Origin: Rhizobium sp. PP-CC-3A-592
GTDB taxonomy: Bacteria; Pseudomonadota; Alphaproteobacteria; Rhizobiales; Rhizobiaceae
Assembly (NCBI RefSeq): GCF_003217095.1
Contig: NZ_QJSR01000002.1
Span: 744,001 to 808,000 of the forward strand
Length of the DNA: 64,000 bases
Direction of reading: 5' to 3'
Shown here one piece after another: positions 17,423-25,432 of this stretch (position 1 is its first letter; the number at the start of each line of letters is the position of its first letter). The notes beneath the pieces are model-generated. The model was given only the letters and a program-made list of their open reading frames with translations. It searched no databases and had not been told where the DNA came from. Both the position numbers and the translations under genes were made by a program.

Positions 17423-17820
17423 TGGAGCCACGCAAGCTGACCCGCAACCAGACGCTCGTTCTGGAGACGCTGACCCATGCCGAGGCGCCGCTCAGCGCCT
17501 ATACGATCCTCGACAAGCTGCGCGACCACGGGTTTCGGGCACCGCTGCAGGTCTACCGGGCGCTGGAGAAGCTCACCGAATTCGGCATCGTGCACCGGCT
17601 GGAGAGCCTCAACGCCTTCGTCGCCTGCACCCATCCGCACGACCACGGACCCGACAAGGCCGTGATCGCCTTTGCGATCTGCGAGGATTGCGGGCAGGTG
17701 AGCGAGATCAGCGATCCCGAGATCGAGGACCGGCTGGTGCTGCTGGCGACCAAGCAGCAGTTCAAGACCGAGAAGACGACGATCGAGATGCGCGGGCATT
17801 GCGGGAATTGCACGGCCTGA
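17422..17820 (+). CDS. zur: zinc uptake regulator Zur (Fur family)
   Basis: A 132-residue DNA-binding repressor. The N-terminal winged helix (LTRNQTLVLETLTHAEAPLSAYTILDKL, with APLQVYRALEKL as recognition region) is followed by a metal-binding dimerisation domain. His-rich CTHPHDHGP and two Cys pairs (CEDCG and CGNC) fit the structural zinc site of Fur proteins. The family's FVAC stretch is also present. The length is slightly short, as usual for alphaproteobacterial Zur. The gene is coupled to znuB by TGATG, so the repressor is autoregulated through the upstream palindromes; Zur rather than Fur or Irr is assigned from this context. Confidence 0.93.
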   Translation: MEPRKLTRNQTLVLETLTHAEAPLSAYTILDKLRDHGFRAPLQVYRALEKLTEFGIVHRLESLNAFVACTHPHDHGPDKAVIAFAICEDCGQVSEISDPEIEDRLVLLATKQQFKTEKTTIEMRGHCGNCTA

Positions 17821-17873
17821 TCCGGCTTCCGGCTGATTGTCTCTTCTGGCGTTGAGCAACGTCATTCCCCCTG

Positions 17874-17982
17874 CCGTCATACTCGGCCTTGTGCCGCGTA
17901 TCTGCTGCACGGCCCGCGAGCTGGAGGACCATGGTGTTTGCGGGGACGACAGCAGATGCTCGGGACAAGCCCGAGCATGACG
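17874..17982. repeat. long intergenic palindrome (family C, copy 2)
   Basis: It has the same architecture as the copy at 3654: CCGTCATACTCGGCCTTGTG at one end, CCCGAGCATGACG at the other, and a central GTTTGCGGGGACGACAGCAG. It lies between convergent zur and the carbonic anhydrase gene. Confidence 0.75.
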
Positions 17983-18057
17983 CAGGAGAGGGCGAACGGT
18001 TGCTTGATACCAGAACCTGGCGTCGAGCAACGGGAACCGTGTGAGGGGGGAGCTGGC

Positions 18058-18594
18058 TCAGTCCTCTTCGATCGGTGTGAGCTTGGCTGCGAAGGTCTGC
18101 CAGTTGCGGACATAGTTGTCGGCCGAGGCGCGCAGGCCGGCAATTGCGGCGTCGTCGAGCGTGCGCAGAACGCGGGCCGGGGCGCCGACGATGAGGGCAT
18201 TGTCGGGAAACACCTTGCCTTCGGTGACGAGCGCATTGGCGCCGACGAGGCAATTCCGGCCGATGACGGCGCCGTTGAGGATGGTCGCGCCCATGCCGAT
18301 AAGGCTGTTGTCGCCGATGGTGCAGCCGTGCACGATGGCGCGGTGGCCGATGGTGCAGCCTTGCCCGATCGCGACCGGGAAGCCGGCATCGACATGGACG
18401 ACGGCGCCTTCCTGGATATTGGTGCGCGCGCCGATATGGATCGGCGCGTTGTCGCCGCGCAGCACGGCGCCGAACCAGATGCCGACATCCTTGCCGATCA
18501 CGACATCCCCCACGACATGCGCATCCGGCGCGATCCAGTAGCGATCGGCAGGCGGGCAGGTGGGGCGGCGTGTGCCGAGGGCGTAGAGAGGCAT
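18058..18594 (-). CDS. gamma-class carbonic anhydrase-like protein (left-handed beta-helix)
   Basis: A 178-residue protein made mainly of hexapeptide repeats (for example VVGDVVIGKDVGIWFGAVLRGD). Three histidines, His67 in VVHVD and His84 and His89 in IGHRAIVHGC, have the spacing of the zinc ligands of gamma carbonic anhydrases. It probably forms a cytosolic trimer. Many relatives (YrdA, PaaY, CaiE) have weak or no CO2 hydratase activity, so the reaction is inferred from ligands only. A longer ORF extends upstream, but MPLYALGTRRP is the conserved start. It lies 59 bases downstream of the FAH-family gene on the same strand. Confidence 0.85.
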   Translation of the reverse strand: MPLYALGTRRPTCPPADRYWIAPDAHVVGDVVIGKDVGIWFGAVLRGDNAPIHIGARTNIQEGAVVHVDAGFPVAIGQGCTIGHRAIVHGCTIGDNSLIGMGATILNGAVIGRNCLVGANALVTEGKVFPDNALIVGAPARVLRTLDDAAIAGLRASADNYVRNWQTFAAKLTPIEED

Positions 18595-18653
18595 GGTGGC
18601 TCCGGTGTTCGGGCAGGGACGTCGGCGCGCAGAATGCCTACGCGCCGGAAATG

Positions 18654-19340
18654 TCAGACGATGGCGACGGTGAGGTCGCCAAAACCTTCGACGCCGCAGG
18701 TGACGACATCGCCGCGGTTGACGGCGCTGACGCCGGCCGGCGTGCCGGTGAGGATGATATCGCCGGCGGCGAGCGTGAAGAGCTTGGAAAGCTCCGCGAT
18801 GATCTCCGGGATCTTCCACGTCATCTGCGCGAGGTCGCCGTCCTGTCGCGTCTCGCCGTTGACGCTGAGATGGATGCGGCCGCTGGCGGGATCCGGGCAC
18901 TCCTCTGCCACGACGAGCGGGGAGACGGGTCCGGAATGCTCGAACGCCTTGGCGGCGGCCCAGGGGTGGCCCTTGGTCTTGGCGTCCGCCTGAAGATCGC
19001 GCCGGGTGAAATCAATGCCGACGCCATAGCCCCAGACGCAGTCCATCGCGGTCGCCGGATCGATATCCGTGCCGCCGGCCTTCAGCGCGACGACGAGTTC
19101 GACCTCGTGGTGCACGTCGCTGGACTGCGCGGGGTAGGGGAAGCCTTCTGCCGGCAGGACGAGATTTTCCGGGTTCTTCTGGAAGAAGAAGGGCGGCTCA
19201 CGTGAGGGATCATGCCCCATCTCGATTGCATGGGCGGCATAGTTACGGCCGACGCAATAGACGCGACGAACGGGAAACCCGGCCTCGCTGCCGCGAACGG
19301 GCAGAATGACGGGGGCGGGGGCGGGAATGACGGTGTTCAT
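18654..19340 (-). CDS. fumarylacetoacetate hydrolase family protein (fumarylpyruvate hydrolase-like)
   Basis: A 228-residue FAH-fold hydrolase. The RVYCVGRNYAAHAIEMGHDP start and the PPFFFQKNPENLV segment are typical of the small FAH proteins, including fumarylpyruvate hydrolase (NagK) and acylpyruvases. Metal ligands Glu79, Glu81 (HHEVELVV) and Asp110 (GIDFTRRD) are in place. The expected reaction is C-C bond cleavage of a 2,4-dioxo acid in the cytosol. No other gentisate-pathway gene is seen nearby, so a housekeeping oxaloacetate decarboxylase or acylpyruvase role is equally possible. The start at MNTVIPAPAP is chosen from homologous length; it has no strong ribosome-binding site. Confidence 0.82.
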   Translation of the reverse strand: MNTVIPAPAPVILPVRGSEAGFPVRRVYCVGRNYAAHAIEMGHDPSREPPFFFQKNPENLVLPAEGFPYPAQSSDVHHEVELVVALKAGGTDIDPATAMDCVWGYGVGIDFTRRDLQADAKTKGHPWAAAKAFEHSGPVSPLVVAEECPDPASGRIHLSVNGETRQDGDLAQMTWKIPEIIAELSKLFTLAAGDIILTGTPAGVSAVNRGDVVTCGVEGFGDLTVAIV

Positions 19341-19545
19341 GGCAATCCGGATGCTGGTGATGACAGCGGCAGGATAGCACCCGCGAGAGGCGGCGGGGAA
19401 GACGGTGCGGTGATTTCGCGGTGTCGGAGCGTGCGGTGAGGGAGCCTGCGGTGATGCGGGCGCGCGAACCCGGTCGCTCCCGGATCCGCGCATGCGCCTG
19501 CGTCTCGCCGCAAGCGAACGTCGCCGGCCGGCGCTGTCGTTCCTC

Positions 19546-19749
19546 TCAGCGGCAGGCGTAGGCCTGGAGCTGGGCGCGGGTGATGAAAGGGCCGCCGCTG
19601 CGGGTCTTGCGGTCCGGATCGGTATATTCGAGGCTCGGCACATCGGGGAGGGCCAGAGCCTGGCGCACCGTCATGATGCCGACATCGCGCCGGTCCGTGC
19701 CACGCTTCACGCTCACTTCGACAATGCGGTACAGATTTTCCTCGACCAT
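19546..19749 (-). CDS. small conserved hypothetical protein, 67 residues
   Basis: The protein starts MVEENLYRIVEVSVKRG and ends LQAYACR. It is soluble, charged and without recognisable domain, signal peptide or membrane segment. A clear AAAGGGAGA ribosome-binding site lies a few bases before the ATG, which supports it as a real gene, and the longer ORF upstream of this ATG does not look like protein. A segment reading DVGIMTVRQALALPDVPSLEYTD looks like a structured core. I do not recognise the family. It lies about 200 bases upstream of the FAH-family gene on the same strand. Confidence 0.6.
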   Translation of the reverse strand: MVEENLYRIVEVSVKRGTDRRDVGIMTVRQALALPDVPSLEYTDPDRKTRSGGPFITRAQLQAYACR

Positions 19750-20056
19750 GACGTTCTCCCTTTGCCTCTTTTCTGCGATCCATCTTTTGCGACGTGTTTT
19801 CCGACTCAGGCATTTGCGGCCGTGAAGCGGGTTTTTATGAGGCACCTCACGAAGAGCTTGCCAGAAACGATCCGATGCAACCAGAGAAAATTTCGCAAAA
19901 CGGCAAATAAGCCTGTCGTGTAAAGCAAATTTTGCCTCGATATGCTGCACTGCGAAAACAGAATGCCCTGCAGTCGACGTTTCTTTCGGCGCTGCGGAAC
20001 AAAAATCCTTCCTGTGCTCTTCTTAGGGATACCTCACTCAACCCCGGAGCAGCGAA

Positions 20057-20299
20057 ATGTCCGACATCAAGACAGGGTTCACCGGCGAACTGGAAGACAA
20101 GACGACCGTGGCCGCGAATGTGAAGCGCGCAACCGCCGCCGTTCAGCGCGAGGCCGGCGCCGTCGTCGCCTCGGCGCAGGATCACCGCGCGGCGACCGGG
20201 TCCGTGCTGCTGCTGGTGGGGGCTGCGGCCTTCGTCGCCGGTTATCTGCTGGGGACCGGACAGCGCCGCGAGACGCCGGTTTCGCGATACTGGCGATAG
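20057..20299 (+). CDS. small single-span membrane protein, DUF883/ElaB-like layout
   Basis: An 80-residue protein with a charged, Ala-rich helical N-terminal half (VAANVKRATAAVQREAGAVVASAQ), one C-terminal hydrophobic span (SVLLLVGAAAFVAGYLLG) and a basic tail ending RYWR. The layout resembles ElaB/YqjD-type DUF883 proteins, which are inner-membrane, stress-induced and ribosome-associated in E. coli. Similarity is by architecture only. CCCGGAGCAGCGAA precedes the ATG and provides a ribosome-binding site. It appears monocistronic. The next feature on the strand is the small RNA. Confidence 0.65.
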   Translation: MSDIKTGFTGELEDKTTVAANVKRATAAVQREAGAVVASAQDHRAATGSVLLLVGAAAFVAGYLLGTGQRRETPVSRYWR

Positions 20300-20381
20300 C
20301 GTTTCCGTCGGCGGCAAACGTGTTTGCCGGGGTATGGCGAAGGGCTGACCCGAGCAGCGGCAGAAAAACGCGTTGCCCATC

Positions 20382-20410
20382 TTGTTTTTGCTGCAATGCA
20401 ATATTATCTT
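20382..20410 (+). promoter_or_regulatory. sigma70-type promoter of the anti-SD small RNA
   Basis: TTGTTT (-35, 20382-20387) and TATCTT (-10, 20405-20410) are separated by 17 bases. The predicted start lies about seven bases downstream, immediately before the first hairpin. Confidence 0.55.
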
Positions 20411-20416
20411 GAATTT

Positions 20417-20528
20417 ACCGAAGCACTCCTCCTCCTCCCAGGTGCTTCGGGAGATCCGGGTCACCTCCTCCCGACCCTTGGATCCTTTCATAAAGCCTGC
20501 CGCACCTCCTCCCGCGGCAGGCTTTTTT
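20417..20528 (+). ncRNA. alpha-r14-type small RNA with three anti-Shine-Dalgarno loops
   Basis: Three consecutive stem-loops are visible. Stem 1 is CGAAGCAC/GTGCTTCG (20419-20449), stem 2 is GATCCGGGT/ACCCTTGGATC (20453-20484), and stem 3 is AAGCCTGCCGC/GCGGCAGGCTT, which ends in a TTTTTT run and acts as terminator. Each loop carries CCTCCTCCC, the complement of a ribosome-binding site. This is the hallmark of the alphaproteobacterial alpha-r14 (cuckoo-like) small RNAs; in Sinorhizobium meliloti the member NfeR1 affects nodule formation. Such RNAs base-pair with ribosome-binding sites, often of transporter mRNAs. It lies in a gap of about 380 bases between the small membrane protein and dusA. 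The 5' end is estimated from the promoter. Confidence 0.88.
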
Positions 20529-20680
20529 CTTTTCCGGCCAGGGGCGGTGTCGCCGCTGTCGTTGGGCCGGCCCTTGGCGCGATGCGCGGTGCGGGGTATG
20601 AGGGCGGGGACAGGCGTGGCACGGCCGGCCAGCGCCTCCGGCGTTATCGGCCTGGCGATGATTTCAAGCGACGAGACGAC

Positions 20681-21808
20681 ATGATGACGGACATTGAGAA
20701 CGCTTCCGAGACCGCGCAGGCCCGCATGTTCGCGCCGCCGGTGTTCGCCGTCGCCCCCATGATCGACTGGACCGACCGCCATTATCGTTATTTCGCGCGC
20801 CAGCTGTCCGCCCATGCGCTGCTCTATACCGAGATGATCGTCGCCGATGCGGTGTTGCGGGGGGATCGGGAGCGGTTGTTGCGGTGCTCGGTCTCGGAGA
20901 CGCCGGTGGCGTTGCAGCTGGGGGGCAACGATCCGGGGAAGCTGGCGGAGGCGGCGCGGATCGGGGTGGGGTTCGGCTATAGCGAGATCAACATGAATGT
21001 CGGCTGCCCGTCCGACCGGGTACAATCCGGCACGTTCGGCGCCTGCCTGATGCGGGAGCCGGAGGTGGTGGCGGACTGCGTGGCGGCGATGAAGGCGGCG
21101 GTGTCCGTGCCCGTGACGGTGAAATGCCGGATCGGTGTCGACGATCAGGAGCCGGAGATCGCGCTGCGGGCGCTGCTCGACCGCGTGCGGGCGGCCGGCG
21201 TCGACGGCGTGTGGGTGCATGCGCGCAAGGCCTGGCTGCAGGGGCTTTCGCCCAAGGAGAATCGCGACATTCCGCCGCTCGACTATGCACTGGTGCACCG
21301 GATCAAGGCGGAGAATCCCGATCTGTTCATCGGCATCAATGGCGGGCTTCACACGCTGGGTGATGCCTTGCTCCAGCTTCGTCATGCCGACGCTCCTCTT
21401 GCTCTGGACGGCGTGATGCTTGGCCGGGCCGCCTATCATGATAGCGCGATGCTGACGGGCGTGGATGGGGCCTTTCCGCATCCGCTGACCGGGGCGGCGC
21501 CGGTGGCTGTCGATCCGGCTGATTTTACCGAGGCGGGGCATCGGCGGTCCGCGGATTTCTGGTGCGGCGTGCGGGATGCGATGATGGCCTATGCGGCGGG
21601 GCACATCGCTAGCGGCGGTCGGCTGGTGCATGTGACGCGGCACATGGTCGGGCTGTTTCAGGGCTGGCCGGGGGCGCGGCGGTTTCGGCAGATCCTGTCG
21701 GCCGATGCGACGCGGGCGGGGGCCGGGCCGGAGGTGATCGCGGCGGCGTTTGCTGCGGTACTCGTCGGTGCCGGTGCTGGTGCCGGGGAGCGCGACGCGG
21801 CGGAGTGA
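20681..21808 (+). CDS. dusA: tRNA-dihydrouridine synthase A (DusA)
   Basis: A 375-residue flavoprotein that reduces uridines in the tRNA D-loop using FMN and NADPH. FAVAPMIDWTDRHYRYFAR is the DusA-specific N terminus. The catalytic cysteine is Cys109 in NMNVGCPSDRVQSG. Substrate/FMN-binding segments VKCRIGVDDQ, WVHARKAWLQGLSPKENR and INGG are present. I take the tandem ATGATG at 20681 as start because the upstream in-frame extension overlaps the small RNA region and is low in protein character. The C terminus is Ala/Gly-rich. No ribosome-binding site is strong here. Confidence 0.93.
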   Translation: MMTDIENASETAQARMFAPPVFAVAPMIDWTDRHYRYFARQLSAHALLYTEMIVADAVLRGDRERLLRCSVSETPVALQLGGNDPGKLAEAARIGVGFGYSEINMNVGCPSDRVQSGTFGACLMREPEVVADCVAAMKAAVSVPVTVKCRIGVDDQEPEIALRALLDRVRAAGVDGVWVHARKAWLQGLSPKENRDIPPLDYALVHRIKAENPDLFIGINGGLHTLGDALLQLRHADAPLALDGVMLGRAAYHDSAMLTGVDGAFPHPLTGAAPVAVDPADFTEAGHRRSADFWCGVRDAMMAYAAGHIASGGRLVHVTRHMVGLFQGWPGARRFRQILSADATRAGAGPEVIAAAFAAVLVGAGAGAGERDAAE

Positions 21809-21962
21809 CGGCGGGCCGTGGGGAAACTGCGGGCCAGTTTCAAAGAGCGGTAAAAGACAAGGGGACTGCGGTTCCCGAAGCTTTGCGGCTCAGTCTACCC
21901 GACGCTTGCCGACCGGGGAGATGTCGGCGCGGATTTTTTTCGATGGGGCGTGTCCCACTGAC

Positions 21963-21990
21963 AGAAACGGCGCCACTGGGGCGCCGTTTC
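21963..21990 (-). terminator. hairpin downstream of cspA
   Basis: GAAACGGCGCC and GGCGCCGTTTC form a strong stem with a small loop, starting about 20 bases after the cold-shock gene stop on the minus strand. No long U run follows in that direction, so it is a probable rather than a textbook terminator. Confidence 0.6.
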
Positions 21991-22010
21991 CGGATGTCGT
22001 CAGCGGCAGA

Positions 22011-22223
22011 TTATGCGGCGCTGATGTTGACGGCCTTGGGGCCCTTGCCCATGCGATCCGGCTCGGTGTCGAAGGTGACCTGCTGGCCGTCCTTCAGCGT
22101 CTGGAGGCCGGCGGCCTGGAGAGCGGAGATGTGAACGAAAACGTCCTTCGCGCCGCCTTCCGGAGTGATGAAACCAAAACCCTTGTCCTGGTTGAAGAAT
22201 TTTACGATGCCTTTGGTGGCCAT
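22011..22223 (-). CDS. cspA: cold-shock protein, CspA family
   Basis: A 70-residue OB-fold protein that binds single-stranded RNA and DNA and acts as an RNA chaperone. Both RNA-binding motifs are visible: RNP1 as KGFGFITPE and RNP2 as DVFVHIS. The start [15 protein letters not shown] is standard and has GAGGACATCC as ribosome-binding region. Rhizobial genomes carry several paralogues, so the symbol is generic. A region of more than 500 bases upstream has no other gene and may contain a long 5' untranslated leader, as is common for cold-shock genes. Confidence 0.95.
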   Translation of the reverse strand: MATKGIVKFFNQDKGFGFITPEGGAKDVFVHISALQAAGLQTLKDGQQVTFDTEPDRMGKGPKAVNISAA

Positions 22224-22751
22224 GGGGATGTCCTCTGGTCTTCCCTTGAAGTGGTAACCGCACCCCCGATGCCGGGGAGGCGGGCGGTCATGCGTGTCGA
22301 AACAGGACACGCCGTCTGGATGTCACGTACGGGAGCAAAGAACGTCTACGCCCATGGGAGCCGCAAGGCCTTGCCGGCCATCCGCCCCATGCTGCCGTTC
22401 GGCCGTGTCCACAGCGGATCTCCCCACCGGAACGCCGCCGAGCGGCACAACCACATCAGTCCAGTCTCCGGGATGAACAGCCCGAACGGTATATTTCTGC
22501 CAGCAAATACGCGCCTTGGCAAGCGGCTCCGGATGGGGACGGATGAGAGAAAAAGGCCGGGCCTCCACATTTTCGTCGGATGCATGGCGGAGTGTCCCGA
22601 AGCGGTGCACAGCGGGCCGCCGGAGCCCGTAAAGGGTTGATGCCGGCGGCCGGGGCAGGTACTGCAAGGGTGGCCGACACTGTATGAAAAGACCCGTGAC
22701 ATTTTGAAAGACCGGCGGACGAGCCGGTGCGGCGAGAGGATTGGGGGCAAG
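22224..22751. other. non-coding region between cspA and the J-domain gene
   Basis: About 530 bases separate the divergent genes. It should hold both promoters and possibly a long cspA leader. I see no supported gene, repeat family or strong hairpin in it. Confidence 0.5.
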
Positions 22752-23345
22752 GTGATCGATCCCTATGCGATGCTGGGCGTGGAGCGCGACGCCGACGAGG
22801 CCGCGATCAAGAAGGCCTATCGCCAGGTGGCGAAGACGGCGCATCCCGACCAGGGCGGCGACGTGGACGCCTTCGGCAAGCTGCAGGCGGCCTACGACCT
22901 GCTGCGCGACCCCGTGCGCCGCAAGATCTTCGACGATACCGGCTACGACCCGCAGCTCGCCGACCCGCGCGACCTGAAGGGCCTGCTGGTGATCGAGACG
23001 CTGGTCAACGAGGTGATCCTCGACGAGCGCGAGCCCGGCAGCTTCGACCCGGTGGCCGCCATGCGCCGCCGCCTGTCCGACGATATCGTCAAGAGCCGCT
23101 TCCATATTCTCGAACTGGAGCGCCACCGCGCCCGCGTGCGCCAGCACATGGACCGGCTGGGGCGCCGCCCCGAGGCGGATGTGCTGGGGTCGATGCTGCG
23201 ATCGCGCTCGCAATCCATCGCCGAGGCGATCCGCAGCGCGGAGGGACAGATCGAGGTGATCGAGCAGGCCTATCTGATGCTCGAGGGGTATCGGTATGAG
23301 CTGGAGGTGTTGCGGGCCGAGGAGCGGGATGAGGCGGCGGAGTGA
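22752..23345 (+). CDS. J-domain (DnaJ N-terminal) protein
   Basis: A 197-residue protein. The J domain occupies about the first 65 residues: DPYAMLGVERDADEAAIKKAYRQVAKTAHPDQGG, with the HPD tripeptide that stimulates the Hsp70 ATPase. The remainder is a charged alpha-helical region, rich in Arg and Glu, probably coiled coil, and there is no zinc-finger or substrate domain, so it is a specialised co-chaperone rather than DnaJ itself. The GTG start places the J domain at the N terminus, as in relatives; a TTG 48 bases upstream is possible but has no clear ribosome-binding site. The stop codon is followed directly by a heptamer repeat array. Confidence 0.85.
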   Translation: MIDPYAMLGVERDADEAAIKKAYRQVAKTAHPDQGGDVDAFGKLQAAYDLLRDPVRRKIFDDTGYDPQLADPRDLKGLLVIETLVNEVILDEREPGSFDPVAAMRRRLSDDIVKSRFHILELERHRARVRQHMDRLGRRPEADVLGSMLRSRSQSIAEAIRSAEGQIEVIEQAYLMLEGYRYELEVLRAEERDEAAE

Positions 23346-23440
23346 GAGGAGGGAGGAGGGAGGAGGGAATAGGCAGTAGGCAGTAGGAAGTAGGAAGTAG
23401 GAAGTAGGGAGTAGGGAGTAGGGAGTAGGGAGTAGGAAGG
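23346..23440. repeat. heptamer tandem array, GG[CAG]AGTA type (first array)
   Basis: About 13 seven-base units follow the J-domain gene stop in one phase: three GGGAGGA-like units, then GGCAGTA twice, GGAAGTA three times and GGGAGTA four times. The variant units are grouped, which suggests stepwise duplication. The unit is the reverse complement type of the array at 23546. Confidence 0.8.
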
Positions 23441-23442
23441 AA

Positions 23443-23741
<299 letters not shown>

Positions 23742-23743
<2 letters not shown>

Positions 23744-24305
23744 AAACCCCATCCGCAAACGCCTCATCATCCCCATCCCCCCGAGCCGCCTCCTCCCGCC
23801 AGAATGCCCGAAACTCCGCCAACAAGGGGTCTCCGCGGGGCAGGCGGCGGGCGGCCAGGGTGAGGGCGGCGCGAATGTGGGGGCCGGTGTCGTCGGTGTC
23901 GATATTGCCGCTCCAGGCCTTGACCACGCCCGGCTCCAGAAGCTTTTCGATATGCATCAGTATGGCGAGGATCAGCAGAAATTCCTCGCGAAATCTGTTT
24001 TTCGCTTCCGCGATGCAGCGGGGAAAGCAGGTTTCGGGCTGCCAGATGGGAATGTCCGGGTCGGGCGCCGTCGCACCGGGCAGGCTGCAGGCGCGGTGAC
24101 GGCGGCAGCGGGCGCGGTGGCAGAGGAAGGCCGGCGCCAGCAGCATATCCGCGACCGCGCAGGCGGGGTTCGGGGGTGAAGGCCGGATGGGCGGTGCTGC
24201 CTCGGTTGGTCGGGCGCTGGCCGGTCGGGCGCTGGCCGGTTGGGCGCTGGCCGGTTGGGCGCTGGGCGGCGCGATGCCGGGGGATGTCTGGTCTCGTCTG
24301 GACAT
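23742..24305 (-). CDS. hypothetical protein with QPASA repeats and a Cys/His/Arg-rich motif
   Basis: A 187-residue protein of unknown function. The start [10 protein letters not shown] has a GGAG ribosome-binding site. Residues 12-35 or so form Pro-Ala-Ser repeats encoded by a 15-base tandem repeat. A compact region follows, with [26 protein letters not shown], whose four or five Cys could bind a metal, and then an alpha-helical C-terminal half containing a conserved-looking [17 protein letters not shown]. It ends [17 protein letters not shown] and its stop touches the family B palindrome. No signal peptide or clear membrane segment. I do not recognise the family. A longer upstream ORF is not supported. 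Confidence 0.6.
24211..24270. repeat. 15-base coding tandem repeat, four units
   Basis: Four units of the type [CT]GGGCGCTGGCCGGT, the last with two changes, encode the [10 protein letters not shown] repeats of the hypothetical protein. Copy number is likely to vary between strains. Confidence 0.8.
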
Positions 24306-24863
24306 GCGGTCTCCTTCACGCAGGCGATTTTGCCGCGTGGTCTGGCGCATCGATGCTGGACCGGCTGTCGGGCCGGAAGTCGGACGGGGCGCTGGAAGCT
24401 GCCGCGTTGATAAGGTAAATAATGACACCTTCCGGCGCCCCGTTCGGCGGTTTATGCCCGCAAGTGCCTCTCTGCCGGGATCCCGACCGCCCGGAGGGGC
24501 AGGACAGGATGGCGTTGCATGCCGCAAAGGCAAACCCGAACCCATTCGCATCCTCGCTTGCGCGAGGTGCTGCCGTTTCGGGGGGAGGCCGTGTTGCGGA
24601 CCGTGTTGCGGGAGGCGCACGTCGTTCCTCCCACCCCACAGCCGGCTCCGCCTCGCCGGCACGCCTGCCGGTGTATCCGAGAGCGGAACGGGGCCAGTAT
24701 GGGGGCGGGCCCGGGCGGCGGGGAAAACGGCGCGCGCAAAAATGGGGGGTGTGGCGCGTTTCGGCGTCGCCCGATCAGGCGATGCTAGGGGCGGAACGCA
24801 CAGGAGGCAGGACCGTTTCCGGTCTGCCTCCTTGTTTTCAAACAGAATTTCGAACGGTCGGGA
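24306..24863. other. non-coding region with a hairpin near its right end
   Basis: No gene is supported over about 560 bases. Near its right end (24802-24837) AGGAGGCAGGACCG and CGGTCTGCCTCC form a strong stem followed on the plus strand by TTGTTTTC. It can serve as the terminator of the minus-strand NTF2-like gene, or as the end of an unrecognised plus-strand RNA. Confidence 0.5.
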
Positions 24864-25367
24864 TCAGCTGTAGCCGCCCTTTGCCCGCTGCTCGGCGGCT
24901 TCGCGCTGGGCGGTCTCCAGATCGTCCTCACCGTTCTTTTTCCCCGTCACTGCGATCTCCGGTTTCCCGCTGCGACCGGACCCTTCGCCGCCGGCGGAAT
25001 GGGCGCGGGGGATTTGGGCGCTGTCGAAATAGGTGCGGAACGCGGCGATCTTGCCATCCGCCGCCTCCAGCACGCTGACGCCGCCATAGTCGAAGGCCTC
25101 GCCGTCGATCGAACCGCGGCTGCGCCATTCGAGAAAGGCAACGCCCTCCGTCTGCGTCACGGCGCGGAACTCGGAGGCGATTTCGTCGAAGGCATCACGG
25201 TAATGCGACCAGAACGTCTTCGCCGCATCCACCCCGCCATCGTCATAGGACACCAGCGGATTGGACAGGCTGGCATCGTCTGCGAACAGGCTGGCGATGG
25301 TGTCGGTATCGCGGTCGGATTCGAGGCGGTGGAGGGCGGAGATGAAGGTGTCTGTGAGTGCGGGCAT
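24864..25367 (-). CDS. NTF2-like / SnoaL-like domain protein
   Basis: A 167-residue protein. The first 125 residues fit the cone-shaped NTF2 fold used by SnoaL-like and ketosteroid-isomerase-like proteins: an N-terminal helix, LFADDASLSNPL, FWSHYRDAFDEIASEF, and a final strand KIAAFRTYFDS. Families with this fold are often small-molecule isomerases or binding proteins; no catalytic residues can be assigned. The last 40 residues are polar and low in complexity (GGEGSGRSGKP and EEDL-like charge runs) and look disordered. No signal peptide. The gene is preceded by AGGAGCGCC, which can serve as ribosome-binding site. It is transcribed in the same direction as the AT-rich orphan upstream. Confidence 0.75.
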   Translation of the reverse strand: MPALTDTFISALHRLESDRDTDTIASLFADDASLSNPLVSYDDGGVDAAKTFWSHYRDAFDEIASEFRAVTQTEGVAFLEWRSRGSIDGEAFDYGGVSVLEAADGKIAAFRTYFDSAQIPRAHSAGGEGSGRSGKPEIAVTGKKNGEDDLETAQREAAEQRAKGGYS

Positions 25368-25432
25368 GGGGCGCTCCTGAGGTTTGGCTCGGGAGAGAAC
25401 GGGGGTGGGGGTGGGATGTTCCGGGGGGTGGG

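Noticed and set aside
19337-19813. A 158-codon minus-strand frame overlapping the 67-residue small gene
   Set aside because: The small gene in another frame has a good ribosome-binding site and a more protein-like sequence, while the longer frame is rich in Arg, Pro and His with no domain.
19990-20056. EcfG/RpoE2 stress promoter (GGAAC) before the small membrane protein
   Set aside because: GGAAC is present, but no CGTT-type -10 lies at the right distance, so the match is too weak to report.
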